Made by a program: the position numbers and the translations under genes. From an uncultured SAR86 cluster bacterium (lineage in GTDB: Bacteria > Pseudomonadota > Gammaproteobacteria > Magnimaribacterales > AG-339-G14), in assembly GCA_902536295.1 (NCBI GenBank), contig CACAWS010000001.1, positions 163,975 to 227,974 of the forward strand: a DNA stretch of 64,000 nt. The letters are read 5' to 3'. The notes beneath the pieces are model-generated. The model was not told where the DNA came from, ran no database searches, and was given only the letters and a program-made list of their open reading frames with translations. Shown here one piece after another: positions 33,979-44,033 of the stretch; position 1 is the stretch's first letter; every line of letters starts with the position of its first letter.

Positions 33979-34680
33979 TCAGAAAATCTCTTTAAGAAGA
34001 TCAGTGAACATCTTCCATGACCTATTGTCTGCATCCTTGTCATAAAGTGTTCCAAAATCAGGATCGTTTGCTTCAGGATTAGTAAAAGCATGCATTGCAT
34101 TTCCAAAAACATGTAATTGCCAATCTGCATTCTTTTCAGTCATTTCTTGCGAAAAAGAATCTATTTGATCTTGACCAACCATAGGGTCTTTCAACCCATG
34201 CAGGGCAAGTATTTTTGCATTTATCTTATTTCCTTTACTTTGTTCAGGGCCGCTTAAAAAGCCATGAAAACTTACTGCCCCCTTCAGGTCACTACAATTT
34301 CTAGCTAAATCTAGAGAGACCAATCCACCAAAACAATATCCCATAATAGCTATGGAGTCAGATTGCACCTGCTGTAAATTTTTAACATACTCGAAAGCCC
34401 CCAAAACTCGCTTGGCTAATTCATCTCTGTCATCTAAAAGAGGTTGCATCATAGATGAGTTTTCCTCAACAGAAGTTCCAATTTTTCCTTCTCCATACAT
34501 GTCTAAAGCAAAAGAATGGTAGCCGAGCTTAGTTAACTCCTCAGCTTTTTCATCTACAAAATTATCCCTGCCAGCCCATGTATGAGCTATCAATACGCAC
34601 GGAGCTTGCTCTGAATCTGTTTCAGCAAAGTATCCCTTGTAATTAACACCATCGATTTCATAAGAATGTTCTTTAGACAT
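33979..34680 (-). CDS. Dienelactone hydrolase family protein
   Basis: The 233-residue alpha/beta hydrolase shows the nucleophile elbow MGYCFGGLVSLDLA (Cys), an acid in LALHGLKDPMV and the His in NAMHAFTNPEAND, which is the Cys-Asp-His triad of dienelactone hydrolases. I chose the ATG at 34680 because ggagaaata lies just before it; an upstream ATG at 34725 would add 15 poorly conserved residues inside the preceding gene. The substrate is unknown; many family members act on other esters. Confidence 0.88.
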   Translation of the reverse strand: MSKEHSYEIDGVNYKGYFAETDSEQAPCVLIAHTWAGRDNFVDEKAEELTKLGYHSFALDMYGEGKIGTSVEENSSMMQPLLDDRDELAKRVLGAFEYVKNLQQVQSDSIAIMGYCFGGLVSLDLARNCSDLKGAVSFHGFLSGPEQSKGNKINAKILALHGLKDPMVGQDQIDSFSQEMTEKNADWQLHVFGNAMHAFTNPEANDPDFGTLYDKDADNRSWKMFTDLLKEIF

Positions 34681-34681
34681 A

Positions 34682-35203
34682 TTATTTCTCCACAAGATTT
34701 TTTTTAAAATTAATATAATTTTCAACGTAATGATCCGCTGAGCCTTTAAGAATATTTTCCATACCTGGATCTAATTCCTTTTTTACTTTAGCTGGTGATC
34801 CCATGACTAACGAATTGTCAGGAATAATTGTATTTTCTGTAATTAAACTATTCGCTCCAATCAAACAATTTTTACCGATTTTAGCCCCATTCAATACAAC
34901 GCTATTAATACCAATAAGGCTATTATCTCCTATAGAACAACCATGCAACATTACCTTATGGCCAACTGTGACATTTTTACCAATTATTAATGGCTGCCCT
35001 GGATCTGCGTGAAGAACAGATAAATCCTGCACATTAGAATTTTCTCCAATGCGAATGTCTTCAACATCTCCCCTAATAACAGCACCAAACCAAACGCTCA
35101 CATGTTTGTCTAAAAAAACTCTTCCCATCACGTCAGCTGATGGAGCTACGAAGTAATCTTCGCCAACTGTTTGAACTTCATGCTCACCAAATTTGTAAAT
35201 CAT
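34682..35203 (-). CDS. Gamma-class carbonic anhydrase family protein (YrdA-like)
   Basis: The 173-residue protein is a left-handed beta-helix with hexapeptide repeats (for example [37 protein letters not shown]). Metal-binding histidines lie in LHADPGQP and [13 protein letters not shown]. It may bind zinc or iron and hydrate CO2, though many YrdA-type proteins lack proven activity. It overlaps the Nudix gene upstream by 20 bases and ends one base before the dienelactone hydrolase start. Confidence 0.92.
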   Translation of the reverse strand: MIYKFGEHEVQTVGEDYFVAPSADVMGRVFLDKHVSVWFGAVIRGDVEDIRIGENSNVQDLSVLHADPGQPLIIGKNVTVGHKVMLHGCSIGDNSLIGINSVVLNGAKIGKNCLIGANSLITENTIIPDNSLVMGSPAKVKKELDPGMENILKGSADHYVENYINFKKNLVEK

Positions 35204-35762
35204 CTTTAAATTTTATGTTAAATAACTTTAGAAAATCTAGAGTGAAAGCTAATGTTAGACCCCAAATTTCATGATTCTTATAAATTATAACAGGTGTATC
35301 AAAAGTCTCTCCTTTGAAATTTGTAACTCCTCTTTTTATTGATGGCTCATTTTTAAAAAAAGATAAAGGTAAATGAAATATTTCAGCTACTTCGTCTGGA
35401 TTTGCTTGTAACTCGAAATTTTCACCCAGAACGCCAATGTAAGGTGTGACACTTAAACCGAACCTAGATTCAAGTGGATCTAAATTTCCAAGAATTTTAA
35501 CTTTATCGGGATTAATAGAAATTTCTTCAGCAGCTTCGCGCAATGCGGTGTACATTAAATTTTGATCTTGTTCCTCTTTTTTTCCTCCTGGAAAAGCGAC
35601 CTCGCCTGGATGGCTTGGTAAAGAATCTGACCTTTCTGTCATTATAAAAAAAAGATCATCCTCTTTTTCGTAACATAAAATTAAGACTGCGGCTTGAGGT
35701 AACTTCTCATCTGAACTTTTTGGTTGATAATCCTCTAATCTTTTGGCTAATTTTCTTATCAT
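35184..35762 (-). CDS. Nudix hydrolase, CoA pyrophosphatase-like (NudL)
   Basis: The 192-residue protein has a Nudix box from about residue 60: [10 protein letters not shown], then the REAAEEISI core, which matches GX5EX7REUXEEXGU. The preceding [13 protein letters not shown] is the hallmark of the UPF0035/CoA pyrophosphatase subgroup. It would cleave CoA derivatives into phosphopantetheines. It begins the minus-strand unit that continues with the carbonic anhydrase, dienelactone hydrolase, alaS and lysC genes. Confidence 0.88.
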   Translation of the reverse strand: MIRKLAKRLEDYQPKSSDEKLPQAAVLILCYEKEDDLFFIMTERSDSLPSHPGEVAFPGGKKEEQDQNLMYTALREAAEEISINPDKVKILGNLDPLESRFGLSVTPYIGVLGENFELQANPDEVAEIFHLPLSFFKNEPSIKRGVTNFKGETFDTPVIIYKNHEIWGLTLAFTLDFLKLFNIKFKDDLQIW

Positions 35763-35821
35763 TTTAAATATACCTTACATCAATTATACTTTGCTTCCTG
35801 TTATAAATTTCGAGTTCTAAA

Positions 35822-36358
35822 TTGAATTACTGTTCAGCATGTGGCTCCTCTGAAATTTCTTTGAAGATTCCTGAAGGAGATAATAGAGAAAGATATGTCT
35901 GCAAGAATTGCGGAACTATTCATTATTCTAATCCGAACGTTGTTGTTGGAACTATTCCTTACTACGAAAATAAAATTCTTTTATGCCAAAGAGGAATAGA
36001 ACCAAGATATGGTCTCTGGACGCTTCCAGCCGGGTTTTTAGAAAATGGAGAAAGTCTTAATGATGGTGCAAAAAGAGAAACAAAAGAAGAAACTCGTGCT
36101 GATGTGGAAATGGGAATGATTTATTCAATCTTCAACATACCTCAAATTAATCAAATTTATGTAATCCATCTCGCAAAATTAAAAGATCTTTCTTTTGGAT
36201 CTACCTCAGAAAGCTTAGATGTAAAGTTGTTTTCTAAAAATGAAATTCCTTACCAAGAACTTGCGTTTCCTTTTGTTTCAAAAACTATAGATTATTTTTT
36301 TGATGATTTTGAGTCAAAAGAATTCAGATTGAGAGTTGAAGATATCATCAGAAAGTAA
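35822..36358 (+). CDS. Nudix hydrolase with N-terminal zinc ribbon
   Basis: The 178-residue protein starts with a zinc ribbon (CSACGSS and CKNCGTIHYSN, four Cys), then a Nudix domain with LPAGFLENGES and the REUXEE core KRETKEETRA. This arrangement is like NADH pyrophosphatases but shorter, so a nucleotide-diphosphate substrate is likely. The first in-frame start is TTG at 35822 (MNYCSACG), and an in-frame stop lies upstream. It is divergent from the other Nudix gene with only 59 bases between, and its stop is one base from the purL end. Confidence 0.87.
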   Translation: MNYCSACGSSEISLKIPEGDNRERYVCKNCGTIHYSNPNVVVGTIPYYENKILLCQRGIEPRYGLWTLPAGFLENGESLNDGAKRETKEETRADVEMGMIYSIFNIPQINQIYVIHLAKLKDLSFGSTSESLDVKLFSKNEIPYQELAFPFVSKTIDYFFDDFESKEFRLRVEDIIRK

Positions 36359-36359
36359 C

Positions 36360-39300
36360 TTAGAAATATTTTCTTGCATTTATAAACATCTTAATCCATG
36401 GAGAAAATCCTTCTCCTTTTAAATTTGTCCATGATAATTGAGAATTAAGAAATGCTCTTTCTGGATGAGGCATCATTATCGTTGCTCTTCCATCTTCAGA
36501 ACATACTGCTGTTATACCTTTTTTTGTTCCGTTTGGATTACTTGGATAACTTTCCGTAGATTCTCCTTTCGCATTTACAAAGGACATAACAACTTGATCT
36601 TCTAACAGTTTATTTTCTGAGTTCACAAAATCCATTCTGCCTTCTCCATGAGCCACAGGTATAAGTAGTTGAGACTTTTGCATACCGTCAAAAAGAAGTG
36701 ATCTAGACTCATGAATTAAAACTTGAGATAGCCTTGCTTCAAATTGTCCCGAACTATTGTTTGTTAGTATCGGCCATGAACTAGTCCCAGGTATTATTTC
36801 TTTTAAATTAGACATGACTTGACAGCCATTACAAACGCCTAAAGAGAAAGTATCTTCTCGATTAAAAAACTCTTCAAATTGATCTTTTAAAAATGGATTC
36901 ATTAAAACTGTATTAGCCCATCCTTTGCCTGCTCCTAAAACATCACCAAATGAAAATCCACCTGGAAAGACTATTCCCTGAAAACTTTTCAATTCAAATC
37001 TCTTTTTTATAAGATCGTTCATATGTACATCAGTAACCACAAAACCAGCTTTTTCAAATGCGGCAGCCATTTCTGTTTGTCCATTGACGCCTTGTTCTCT
37101 TACTACAGCTATAGTAGGTTTGGTCTTTTCATGGTTTGGAAATGGAATTTCAAAGTTAAAAGATTGAGACAATATAGTATTGCTTCTATCCAAATATGAC
37201 TTTTCTTCTTCTTCAGCACAAATTGGATTATCTCTAAGTTTTTTTATTTCAGAAGACACTTTTGACCAGTGTTTCATTAAATCGTCATATTTTATTTTTT
37301 CTTCCAAATTCGTTGATTTAATTTTTAGTTCATCGTTATTATTAATTTTTCCGATTGGATTAATTTTATGAAAATTAATTTTTTTCAAGTCATTTTTTAA
37401 TTCATTGAAATATTGTTCAGGAATTTGCAAGAGTAATCCCGGTTCTTCAGAAAATAAAATTCTGTTTAATTCATCTAGATTCGCGTCTAGGTGAAGATCA
37501 ATACCAAGGTTACTTGCAAACATCATTTCTGAAACTGCGGCCACTAGACCCCCATCCGATATGTCGTGAATAGCAAATATTTTTTCTTTATTTATAAATT
37601 CACAAATTTTGTTAAAAATCTTTGGAAACGCTTCATAATTTTCTATGTCAGGACATTCTTTAAAATCTTTATTTATGACATGGCTTAAAATTGATCCGCC
37701 TAATCTATTTTTCTCAGAACCGAAATTTATTCTTACTAACAAGGAATCCTTATCTTCCTTTAGCATGGGAGTCAAAGATTTATGTACATCAGTTATTGGA
37801 GCAAACGCAGAGACAATTAATGATTCCGGGCTAGTATTTTTATGATTCTCCCATTTTGTTTCCATGGATAAGGAATCTTTGCCTACTGGAATAGTAAGAT
37901 TCCAATTTTTACAAATATCTTGAGTAACTGTTTTTACTGTTTCAAAGAGATCGGAATTACTTTGAGGAGTATTTGGGCAAGCCATCCAATTTGCTGAAAG
38001 CTTTATAGAGGCTAAATCACTTAATCCACTTGAAATAAGATTCAGCACCGCTTCTGTTATGGCTAGTCTACCAGCCGCTTGCGGATTTATTAGAGCTACC
38101 GGAGACTTTTCTCCCATAGACATTGCTTCGCCAGTGATTTCTCCAAAATTAGTTAAAGTTATTGCATTGTCAGCCACCGGTATTTGTAATGGACCAATCA
38201 TTTGATCTCTAAAGGTGAGCCCTCCAACATTTCTATCTCCAATAGTAATTAAGAAATTTTTTCTTGAGACAGTAGGATGTCTCAAGACAGAAAATATGTT
38301 TTTTTTAATATTTACATCAATTTTTTGTAAATCGTTCTTATTATTAATTCTTTCTGGATTAAGCTCTCTATAAAGCTCTTTATTAGCTCCGAATACAAAT
38401 TCCATCTTCAAGTCAATTATTGGTTCTTCTCTGTAAGGGTCATGGACTAATAATTTTTTTTCTTTTGTAAAATGTCCAACGATGGCATAAGGACAATTTT
38501 CTCTCTGACAAATTTCTTCAAATACCGTTAAATTTTCTTCTTCAATTGCCATGACATATCTTTCTTGAGATTCGTTACACCAAATTTCCATATCGCTCAT
38601 AGAATTATCTGCACAAGGAATTTTTGTAAAATCTATTTCTGCTCCATATCCGCAATCATTTATTAGCTCAGGTAAAGCGTTGGACAAACCTCCAGCTCCA
38701 ACGTCATGAATAAAACTTATAGGATTTTTATTTCCCAATTGCCAACTTTGATCTATTACTTCTTGACACCTTCGTTGCATTTCTGGGTTAGATCTCTGAA
38801 CCGATGCAAAATCTAAGGATTCATCGGAAGTTCCAGATTCAGTAGATGATGCTGATCCTCCTCCTAAACCAATTAGGTATCCGGGGCCGCCAATTACAAC
38901 GATTTTTGCATTGAGAGAAACTTGTTGTTTTTTTGTATGCATTGGACGGATATTCCCAAGTCCACCTGCAATCATAATCGGTTTATGAAACCCAAAATGT
39001 AAATTAGTCTTAGTATCATATTTTTCAAAAGCTCGAAAATAACCAAGGACATTAGGCCTGCCAAACTCATTATTAAACGAAGCTGCTCCGATTGGACCTT
39101 CAATCATGATTTCAAGGGGCGAGGCAATTCTGCTTGGTTTTATCTCTTTTCCTTCCCAAGATTCAATTAAAGTTGGAATCCTTAAATTTGATACTGAAAA
39201 TCCACTTAATCCAGCTTTAGGCTTTGCTCCAATTCCTGTTGCCCCTTCGTCTCGAATCTCACCGCCTGAGCCTGTTGCCGCTCCAGGAAAAGGTGCGATC

Positions 39301-40208
39301 GCTGTTGGATGATTATGAGTTTCGACTTTAATACAAAAATTATTTTGTTCATTTTGATATTTATAATTTTTAGAAATGGGATCTGGAAAAAACCTTGAAC
39401 TTCCTTTGCCTTTAATTACAGCAGCGTTATCGCTGTAGGCAGAGAGAACATTTTCAGAATAATTTTCATAAGTATTCTTTATCATGGAAAATAATGATGG
39501 ATACTCTTTTTCTCGAGAGTGATTTGTCCAACGAGAATTAAAGATTTTATGTCGACAATGCTCTGAGTTTATTTGAGAAAACATCATTAACTCAGAATCT
39601 TTTATTCTTCTTTTAGTAGTTTTTAAGCCCTCAAAAAGATAATTTATTTCAAAATCATTTAGCCCCAGACTTAGAGTTTGATTTATATTCGAGAAGTTTT
39701 CTCTTGCAGCCCCATTAATTTCTATTGAGTCCTTTTTGACGTTAGAGGTAAACAAGTATTTTATTTGTTCGATGTCATTAATTACTCTCTCCACCAAAGG
39801 ATCATGTAGGAGCATTAAATCCAAAGAATTTAGATTCTTATCTTCAGAAAAAGTGAAACAGTTAACTTTTTCAATATTTTTTATATCAATCCCACATTTT
39901 TTAAAAATATCGTTTACCTTTGAAGACCAAGGTGACTGGATCCCTTTTTTTGGAGCAACCACAATATCATTATCAAAATTGATCCTTTTATTTTTCCCAT
40001 TTAGTAATTTAAAAGCTTTATTTTTTTCTAATGTTGATAAATCATTCCAAGGTATAGAGGTTTCTAGGATAAATACGTCATTAACCCCAATTAATGAATA
40101 GTTCGATTCTGAGAGATCTTTAATTTTCTTTTGAAGCTTAAAATTAGTAAAAGAAGCAGACCCTAAAATTCCAATCAAATTAGGCGTGAATTCAAAAATA
40201 TTATGCAT
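36360..40208 (-). CDS. purL: Phosphoribosylformylglycinamidine synthase (PurL, long form)
   Basis: PurL (1282 residues) makes FGAM from FGAR, glutamine and ATP in purine synthesis. This is the single-chain proteobacterial form. It has the N-terminal domain, FGAM synthetase domains with SEHCRHKIFNSRW, KVETHNHPTAIAPFPGA and GGGSASSTESGTSDESLDF, and a C-terminal class I glutaminase with nucleophile Cys in SLGVCNGCQVMS and the final His-Glu in MMPHPERAF. It lies 50 bases downstream of uvrB on the same strand; purF is encoded at 49718-51190. Confidence 0.98.
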   Translation of the reverse strand: MHNIFEFTPNLIGILGSASFTNFKLQKKIKDLSESNYSLIGVNDVFILETSIPWNDLSTLEKNKAFKLLNGKNKRINFDNDIVVAPKKGIQSPWSSKVNDIFKKCGIDIKNIEKVNCFTFSEDKNLNSLDLMLLHDPLVERVINDIEQIKYLFTSNVKKDSIEINGAARENFSNINQTLSLGLNDFEINYLFEGLKTTKRRIKDSELMMFSQINSEHCRHKIFNSRWTNHSREKEYPSLFSMIKNTYENYSENVLSAYSDNAAVIKGKGSSRFFPDPISKNYKYQNEQNNFCIKVETHNHPTAIAPFPGAATGSGGEIRDEGATGIGAKPKAGLSGFSVSNLRIPTLIESWEGKEIKPSRIASPLEIMIEGPIGAASFNNEFGRPNVLGYFRAFEKYDTKTNLHFGFHKPIMIAGGLGNIRPMHTKKQQVSLNAKIVVIGGPGYLIGLGGGSASSTESGTSDESLDFASVQRSNPEMQRRCQEVIDQSWQLGNKNPISFIHDVGAGGLSNALPELINDCGYGAEIDFTKIPCADNSMSDMEIWCNESQERYVMAIEEENLTVFEEICQRENCPYAIVGHFTKEKKLLVHDPYREEPIIDLKMEFVFGANKELYRELNPERINNKNDLQKIDVNIKKNIFSVLRHPTVSRKNFLITIGDRNVGGLTFRDQMIGPLQIPVADNAITLTNFGEITGEAMSMGEKSPVALINPQAAGRLAITEAVLNLISSGLSDLASIKLSANWMACPNTPQSNSDLFETVKTVTQDICKNWNLTIPVGKDSLSMETKWENHKNTSPESLIVSAFAPITDVHKSLTPMLKEDKDSLLVRINFGSEKNRLGGSILSHVINKDFKECPDIENYEAFPKIFNKICEFINKEKIFAIHDISDGGLVAAVSEMMFASNLGIDLHLDANLDELNRILFSEEPGLLLQIPEQYFNELKNDLKKINFHKINPIGKINNNDELKIKSTNLEEKIKYDDLMKHWSKVSSEIKKLRDNPICAEEEEKSYLDRSNTILSQSFNFEIPFPNHEKTKPTIAVVREQGVNGQTEMAAAFEKAGFVVTDVHMNDLIKKRFELKSFQGIVFPGGFSFGDVLGAGKGWANTVLMNPFLKDQFEEFFNREDTFSLGVCNGCQVMSNLKEIIPGTSSWPILTNNSSGQFEARLSQVLIHESRSLLFDGMQKSQLLIPVAHGEGRMDFVNSENKLLEDQVVMSFVNAKGESTESYPSNPNGTKKGITAVCSEDGRATIMMPHPERAFLNSQLSWTNLKGEGFSPWIKMFINARKYF

Positions 40209-40257
40209 ACTTCTTAATGAAGGAATTATTATAAATCAAGAATCAATTTTTTTTAGA

Positions 40258-42255
40258 TTAAGCAGCGAACAATTTATTTTTTAAGGAAGTTATTTTGTCT
40301 CTAATATTTGCTGCTTCTTCAAATTCAAGTTTATTTGCATGCTCCAACATTAATTCCTCAAGTGAATCAATTTTTTCGGCTAAGTCTTTTGGAGATAGAT
40401 AGTCTTCTTCAAACTTTTTATCAACCTCTTGAATGAATTCTTTCTTTGTTAAATTCTTCGATCCCTCCATCACGTCCATAATGGGCCTAACAATTCCCTT
40501 GGGTTTAATTTTGTGCTTTTTATTAAAGGCTATTTGTTTTTTTCTTCTAGCCTCTGTAGTTTCAATTGTTCTTTTCATTGATCCAGTTTCATTATCCCCA
40601 TATAAGATTGCGTGACCATTTATGTGTCTTGCTGCCCTGCCAATAGTTTGAATTAAGGAAGTATCAGATCTTAAAAATCCTTCTTTGTCTGCATCTAAAA
40701 TTGCAACTAATGAAACTTCTGGCAAATCTAAACCCTCTCTCAGAAGATTTATTCCAACTAACACATCAAAGTTACCTAATCTTAAGTCTCTTAATATTTC
40801 TGATCTTTCAACTGTATCAATATCTGAATGAAGATATTTAACATTTATATCTTTTTCAAAGAGATATTGAGATAAATCTTCAGCCATTCTTTTGGTTAAA
40901 ACTGTGACTAAAACTCTTTCCTTTTTTTTGGTGCGATCATAAATTTCAGAAATTAAGTCATCGACTTGGTTAACTGCAGGCCTTATTTCAATTGTTGGAT
41001 CCAACAACCCTGTAGGCCTCACTATAAGATCTACCATTTGATCTAAATTATCATTTTCATATTCACCGGGAGTAGCTGAAACAAATATTTTCTGTCCCGA
41101 TAATATTTCCCATTCATCAAATCTGAGAGGCCTATTATCTAAAGCGCTCGGCAATCTGAAACCGTATTCAGTTAGAGTTTCTTTTCTTGATCGATCTCCC
41201 CTGTACATTCCTCTTATTTGAGGTAAAGAAACATGAGATTCATCAACAAAAACTAAAGCGTCCTCTGGCAAATATTCATACAAAGTTGGTGGCGCCTCGC
41301 CCTTTTTTCTTCCGGATAAGTACCTAGAGTAATTTTCGATACCTGAACAAAATCCTAACTCTTTTATCATTTCGATATCATATTTTGTTCGTTCTTCAAT
41401 TCTTTGAGCTTCAATTAATTTTTCATTTTTCTTAAAGTATTTAACTCTTTCCTTCATTTCACTTCTAATTTTTTCAACAGCCGTTAGCATCACGTCTCTG
41501 GAAGTTACATAATGAGTTTTTGGAAAAATTGTAACTCTAGGAACGTCTCTAATTATTTCTCCTGTCAGTGGATCGAAAAACTTGAGTGATTCAATTTCAG
41601 TATCAAATAATTCTATTCTTAAAGCCTCAAAATCTGATTCTGCTGGAAAGACATCAATTACATCTCCCTTTACCCTATATGTCGCTCTTTTAAATTCTGT
41701 GTCATTTCTAGTGTATTGAAGCTCAGCTAATCTCATCAATAAAACCTTCAAATCAATTTCATCACCTCTATCAAGGTGTAAAACCATCTTTAAATATGAT
41801 TTTGGATCTCCCAATCCATATATTGCCGATACTGATGCAACTATAATTACATCCCTCCTTTCCATGATTGCTTTTGTTGCAGATAAACGCATCTGTTCGA
41901 TATGCTCATTAATAGAAGCGTCCTTTTCAATGAACGTATCTGAGGTAGGTACATAAGCTTCTGGTTGATAATAGTCATAATAAGAAACGAAATATTCAAC
42001 TGCATTTTCTGGAAAAAATTCTTTAAATTCTCCGTATAACTGAGCAGCCAACGTTTTGTTATGTGCCATAACGATTGCAGGTCTTTGAACTTCCTGAATA
42101 ATATTTGCCATGGCAAAAGTTTTTCCGGAACCTGTAACGCCTCTCAATGTTTGGTTCAAAAGACCAGAATTCAAACCTTCTACGATTGTTTTTATCGCGT
42201 TAGGTTGATCGCCCGCAGGTTTAAAGTCTGATTTAATATTAAATGATTTAGTCAT
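40258..42255 (-). CDS. uvrB: Excinuclease ABC subunit B
   Basis: UvrB (665 residues) verifies DNA damage and loads UvrC in nucleotide excision repair. Walker A GVTGSGKT (39-46), the beta-hairpin [12 protein letters not shown], helicase motifs VDESHV and [27 protein letters not shown] and a C-terminal UVR motif ([21 protein letters not shown]) shortened in this quote only by its ends are all in place. The gene starts 33 bases from tRNA-Asn on the other strand, so both promoters must lie in that gap. Confidence 0.98.
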   Translation of the reverse strand: MTKSFNIKSDFKPAGDQPNAIKTIVEGLNSGLLNQTLRGVTGSGKTFAMANIIQEVQRPAIVMAHNKTLAAQLYGEFKEFFPENAVEYFVSYYDYYQPEAYVPTSDTFIEKDASINEHIEQMRLSATKAIMERRDVIIVASVSAIYGLGDPKSYLKMVLHLDRGDEIDLKVLLMRLAELQYTRNDTEFKRATYRVKGDVIDVFPAESDFEALRIELFDTEIESLKFFDPLTGEIIRDVPRVTIFPKTHYVTSRDVMLTAVEKIRSEMKERVKYFKKNEKLIEAQRIEERTKYDIEMIKELGFCSGIENYSRYLSGRKKGEAPPTLYEYLPEDALVFVDESHVSLPQIRGMYRGDRSRKETLTEYGFRLPSALDNRPLRFDEWEILSGQKIFVSATPGEYENDNLDQMVDLIVRPTGLLDPTIEIRPAVNQVDDLISEIYDRTKKKERVLVTVLTKRMAEDLSQYLFEKDINVKYLHSDIDTVERSEILRDLRLGNFDVLVGINLLREGLDLPEVSLVAILDADKEGFLRSDTSLIQTIGRAARHINGHAILYGDNETGSMKRTIETTEARRKKQIAFNKKHKIKPKGIVRPIMDVMEGSKNLTKKEFIQEVDKKFEEDYLSPKDLAEKIDSLEELMLEHANKLEFEEAANIRDKITSLKNKLFAA

Positions 42256-42271
42256 TATTCGTTTTTTTGCC

Positions 42272-42277
42272 TATAAT
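42272..42277 (+). promoter_or_regulatory. -10 element of the tRNA-Asn promoter
   Basis: A perfect TATAAT hexamer lies 12 bases before the mature tRNA-Asn 5' end, preceded by tgcc. No good -35 hexamer is visible at the normal spacing, where the uvrB start region lies, so the -35 is weak or absent. Confidence 0.55.
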
Positions 42278-42288
42278 ACACCTCATTT

Positions 42289-42364
<76 letters not shown>

Positions 42365-42372
42365 AAATTATA

Positions 42373-43089
42373 ATGCCTATATATAATAAAGATAATCCCG
42401 ATCCATATAAACTTAGTAGAACTAGAATTGAAAATTTTTGTAATTGTCCAAAATGTTTTTATTTAGAGGAAAAATTGGGCATAAGCAGACCCAGTTCTTT
42501 TCCCTTCAATCTTAACAATGCCGTTGATGAATTATTAAAAGAAGAATTTGATTCTTTTAGAAACTCAAGTGCTAGCCATCCATACATCGAGGGTGCAGGA
42601 ATTGATGCAAAACCATTTAGTCATCCTGAAATAGAAAACTGGAGGACTAGAAATAAGGGAATTGGATATTTTGACGAAGAAACAAACTTTTTTCTTTATG
42701 GCCTTTTAGACGACGTTTGGATCAATACTAAAACAGATCAATTGATAGTAGTTGACTATAAAGCAACGTCGAAAGACGGAGAAGTTTCTCTGGATGCACC
42801 CTGGCAAATCTCTTACAAAAGGCAAGTTGAAATCTATCAATGGTTATTGAGAAAAAATGGATTTGATGTACAAGAAACTGCTTATTTTGTCTACTGCAAT
42901 GCAATTAAAAAAAATATACTTTTCGATAACAAACTTCATTTTAAAACTAAATTAATTGGCTATAAAGGTGATGATTCTTGGATTGAGGGTACAATCAAAA
43001 AAATGAAAAGTTGCCTAGATTCAGACAATACCCCCGATTCAAATAAAAATTGTGAACATTGTAGATATGTGCTGAAAGCTAATTTGTAA
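42373..43089 (+). CDS. PD-(D/E)XK superfamily nuclease with Cys cluster (RecB/Cas4-like)
   Basis: The 238-residue protein has the start of a RecB-family nuclease (KLSRTRIENFCNCPKCFYLE), Asp in GLLDDVW (113-114), and the catalytic VVDYKA (D128, K130) followed by QVEIYQWLLRKNGF. Cys25 near the N-terminus plus Cys214, Cys227 and Cys230 near the C-terminus fit the iron-sulfur or zinc staple seen in AddB- and Cas4-type nucleases. I chose the ATG at 42373, since an earlier in-frame start lies inside tRNA-Asn. There are no cas genes nearby. It probably has a DNA repair or processing role. Confidence 0.78.
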   Translation: MPIYNKDNPDPYKLSRTRIENFCNCPKCFYLEEKLGISRPSSFPFNLNNAVDELLKEEFDSFRNSSASHPYIEGAGIDAKPFSHPEIENWRTRNKGIGYFDEETNFFLYGLLDDVWINTKTDQLIVVDYKATSKDGEVSLDAPWQISYKRQVEIYQWLLRKNGFDVQETAYFVYCNAIKKNILFDNKLHFKTKLIGYKGDDSWIEGTIKKMKSCLDSDNTPDSNKNCEHCRYVLKANL

Positions 43090-43091
43090 TT

Positions 43092-44030
43092 ATGGATTTT
43101 TTTATTTTTGCTTCTTTATTAGCTACTGGATTAATTTTATTGATCAAAGGTGCTGACTTATTCATAGACAATATATCTGACTTGGGAAAAAAGATTGGTT
43201 TAAGTGATATGTTTCTTGGCATCACAATAGTTGCTTTGGGGACATCAATTCCTGAGGTTTTTGTGAGCATTTCTTCTGTTATAAATTTAAAGCCAGAGAT
43301 AGCTATTGGTAATTCAATTGGTTCAAATATAGCAAATTTAGGCATTGTCTTTGGCTTTACATGTTTTTTAATAACCAAATCAATAATTACTTTGAATCTT
43401 AGAGATATCTTCTTATTGTTTCTTACTTCGCTATTGGCTGGTTACGTGTTGTTTGATTATAAAATTTCAATCAGTGATTCCATATTGATGATTGGTTTAT
43501 TTGTGTTATTCACACTTCATTTGATGCGTCAAAAACCACAAAAAAATTTAGTGACATCAATTTCAAAGAGCACTTTACAACTTGTTTTATTTTCTATACT
43601 AAGCCTTATCTTGTTACTTATTGGTTCTGAATTAACTGTTGCTTATGGATCAAAATTAGCTTCTTTAATTGGAATATCAGATGTAGTGGTAGGTCTGACA
43701 ATGGTTGCGATAGGTACCAGTCTTCCCGAATTAGCAACTTCATATTCAGCATTAAAACAAAAAAAAGGAAATTTAGTCATAGGAAATATAATTGGGTCAA
43801 ATATCTTAAATATTGTTTTAGTCTTTCCAATTATTGGGCTAAGTATTGTCAGAGTTTTTGAGTCGACTATTTTGGTGAGAGATTATTTTATGATGGCAGT
43901 TTTAACTGCGATTTTTATCACTTATTTAAGTTTAGGTGATTTTCAAAACTCATTTAAGAAAAAAACAGCTCCTTTGATGGGCATATTTCTTTTGGGATTT
44001 ACTTTTTACTATTTTTATCAGCTTTTTTAA
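43092..44030 (+). CDS. Calcium/sodium antiporter (YrbG/CaxA family)
   Basis: The 312-residue membrane protein has two homologous halves with about ten spans. Each half carries the alpha-repeat of Na+/Ca2+ exchangers: GITIVALGTSIPEVFVSISS with GNSIGSNIANLGIVFG, and GLTMVAIGTSLPELATSYSA with GNIIGSNILNIVLVFP. The acidic Glu of each GTSxPE is the ion ligand. It begins 2 bases after the nuclease stop and ends 3 bases from the convergent cysS stop. Confidence 0.93.
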   Translation: MDFFIFASLLATGLILLIKGADLFIDNISDLGKKIGLSDMFLGITIVALGTSIPEVFVSISSVINLKPEIAIGNSIGSNIANLGIVFGFTCFLITKSIITLNLRDIFLLFLTSLLAGYVLFDYKISISDSILMIGLFVLFTLHLMRQKPQKNLVTSISKSTLQLVLFSILSLILLLIGSELTVAYGSKLASLIGISDVVVGLTMVAIGTSLPELATSYSALKQKKGNLVIGNIIGSNILNIVLVFPIIGLSIVRVFESTILVRDYFMMAVLTAIFITYLSLGDFQNSFKKKTAPLMGIFLLGFTFYYFYQLF

Positions 44031-44033
44031 GAT

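Noticed and set aside
42373..43089. Cas4 of a CRISPR system
   Set aside because: No array and no cas1 or cas2 is in the window; the protein is better described as a RecB/Cas4-like nuclease.
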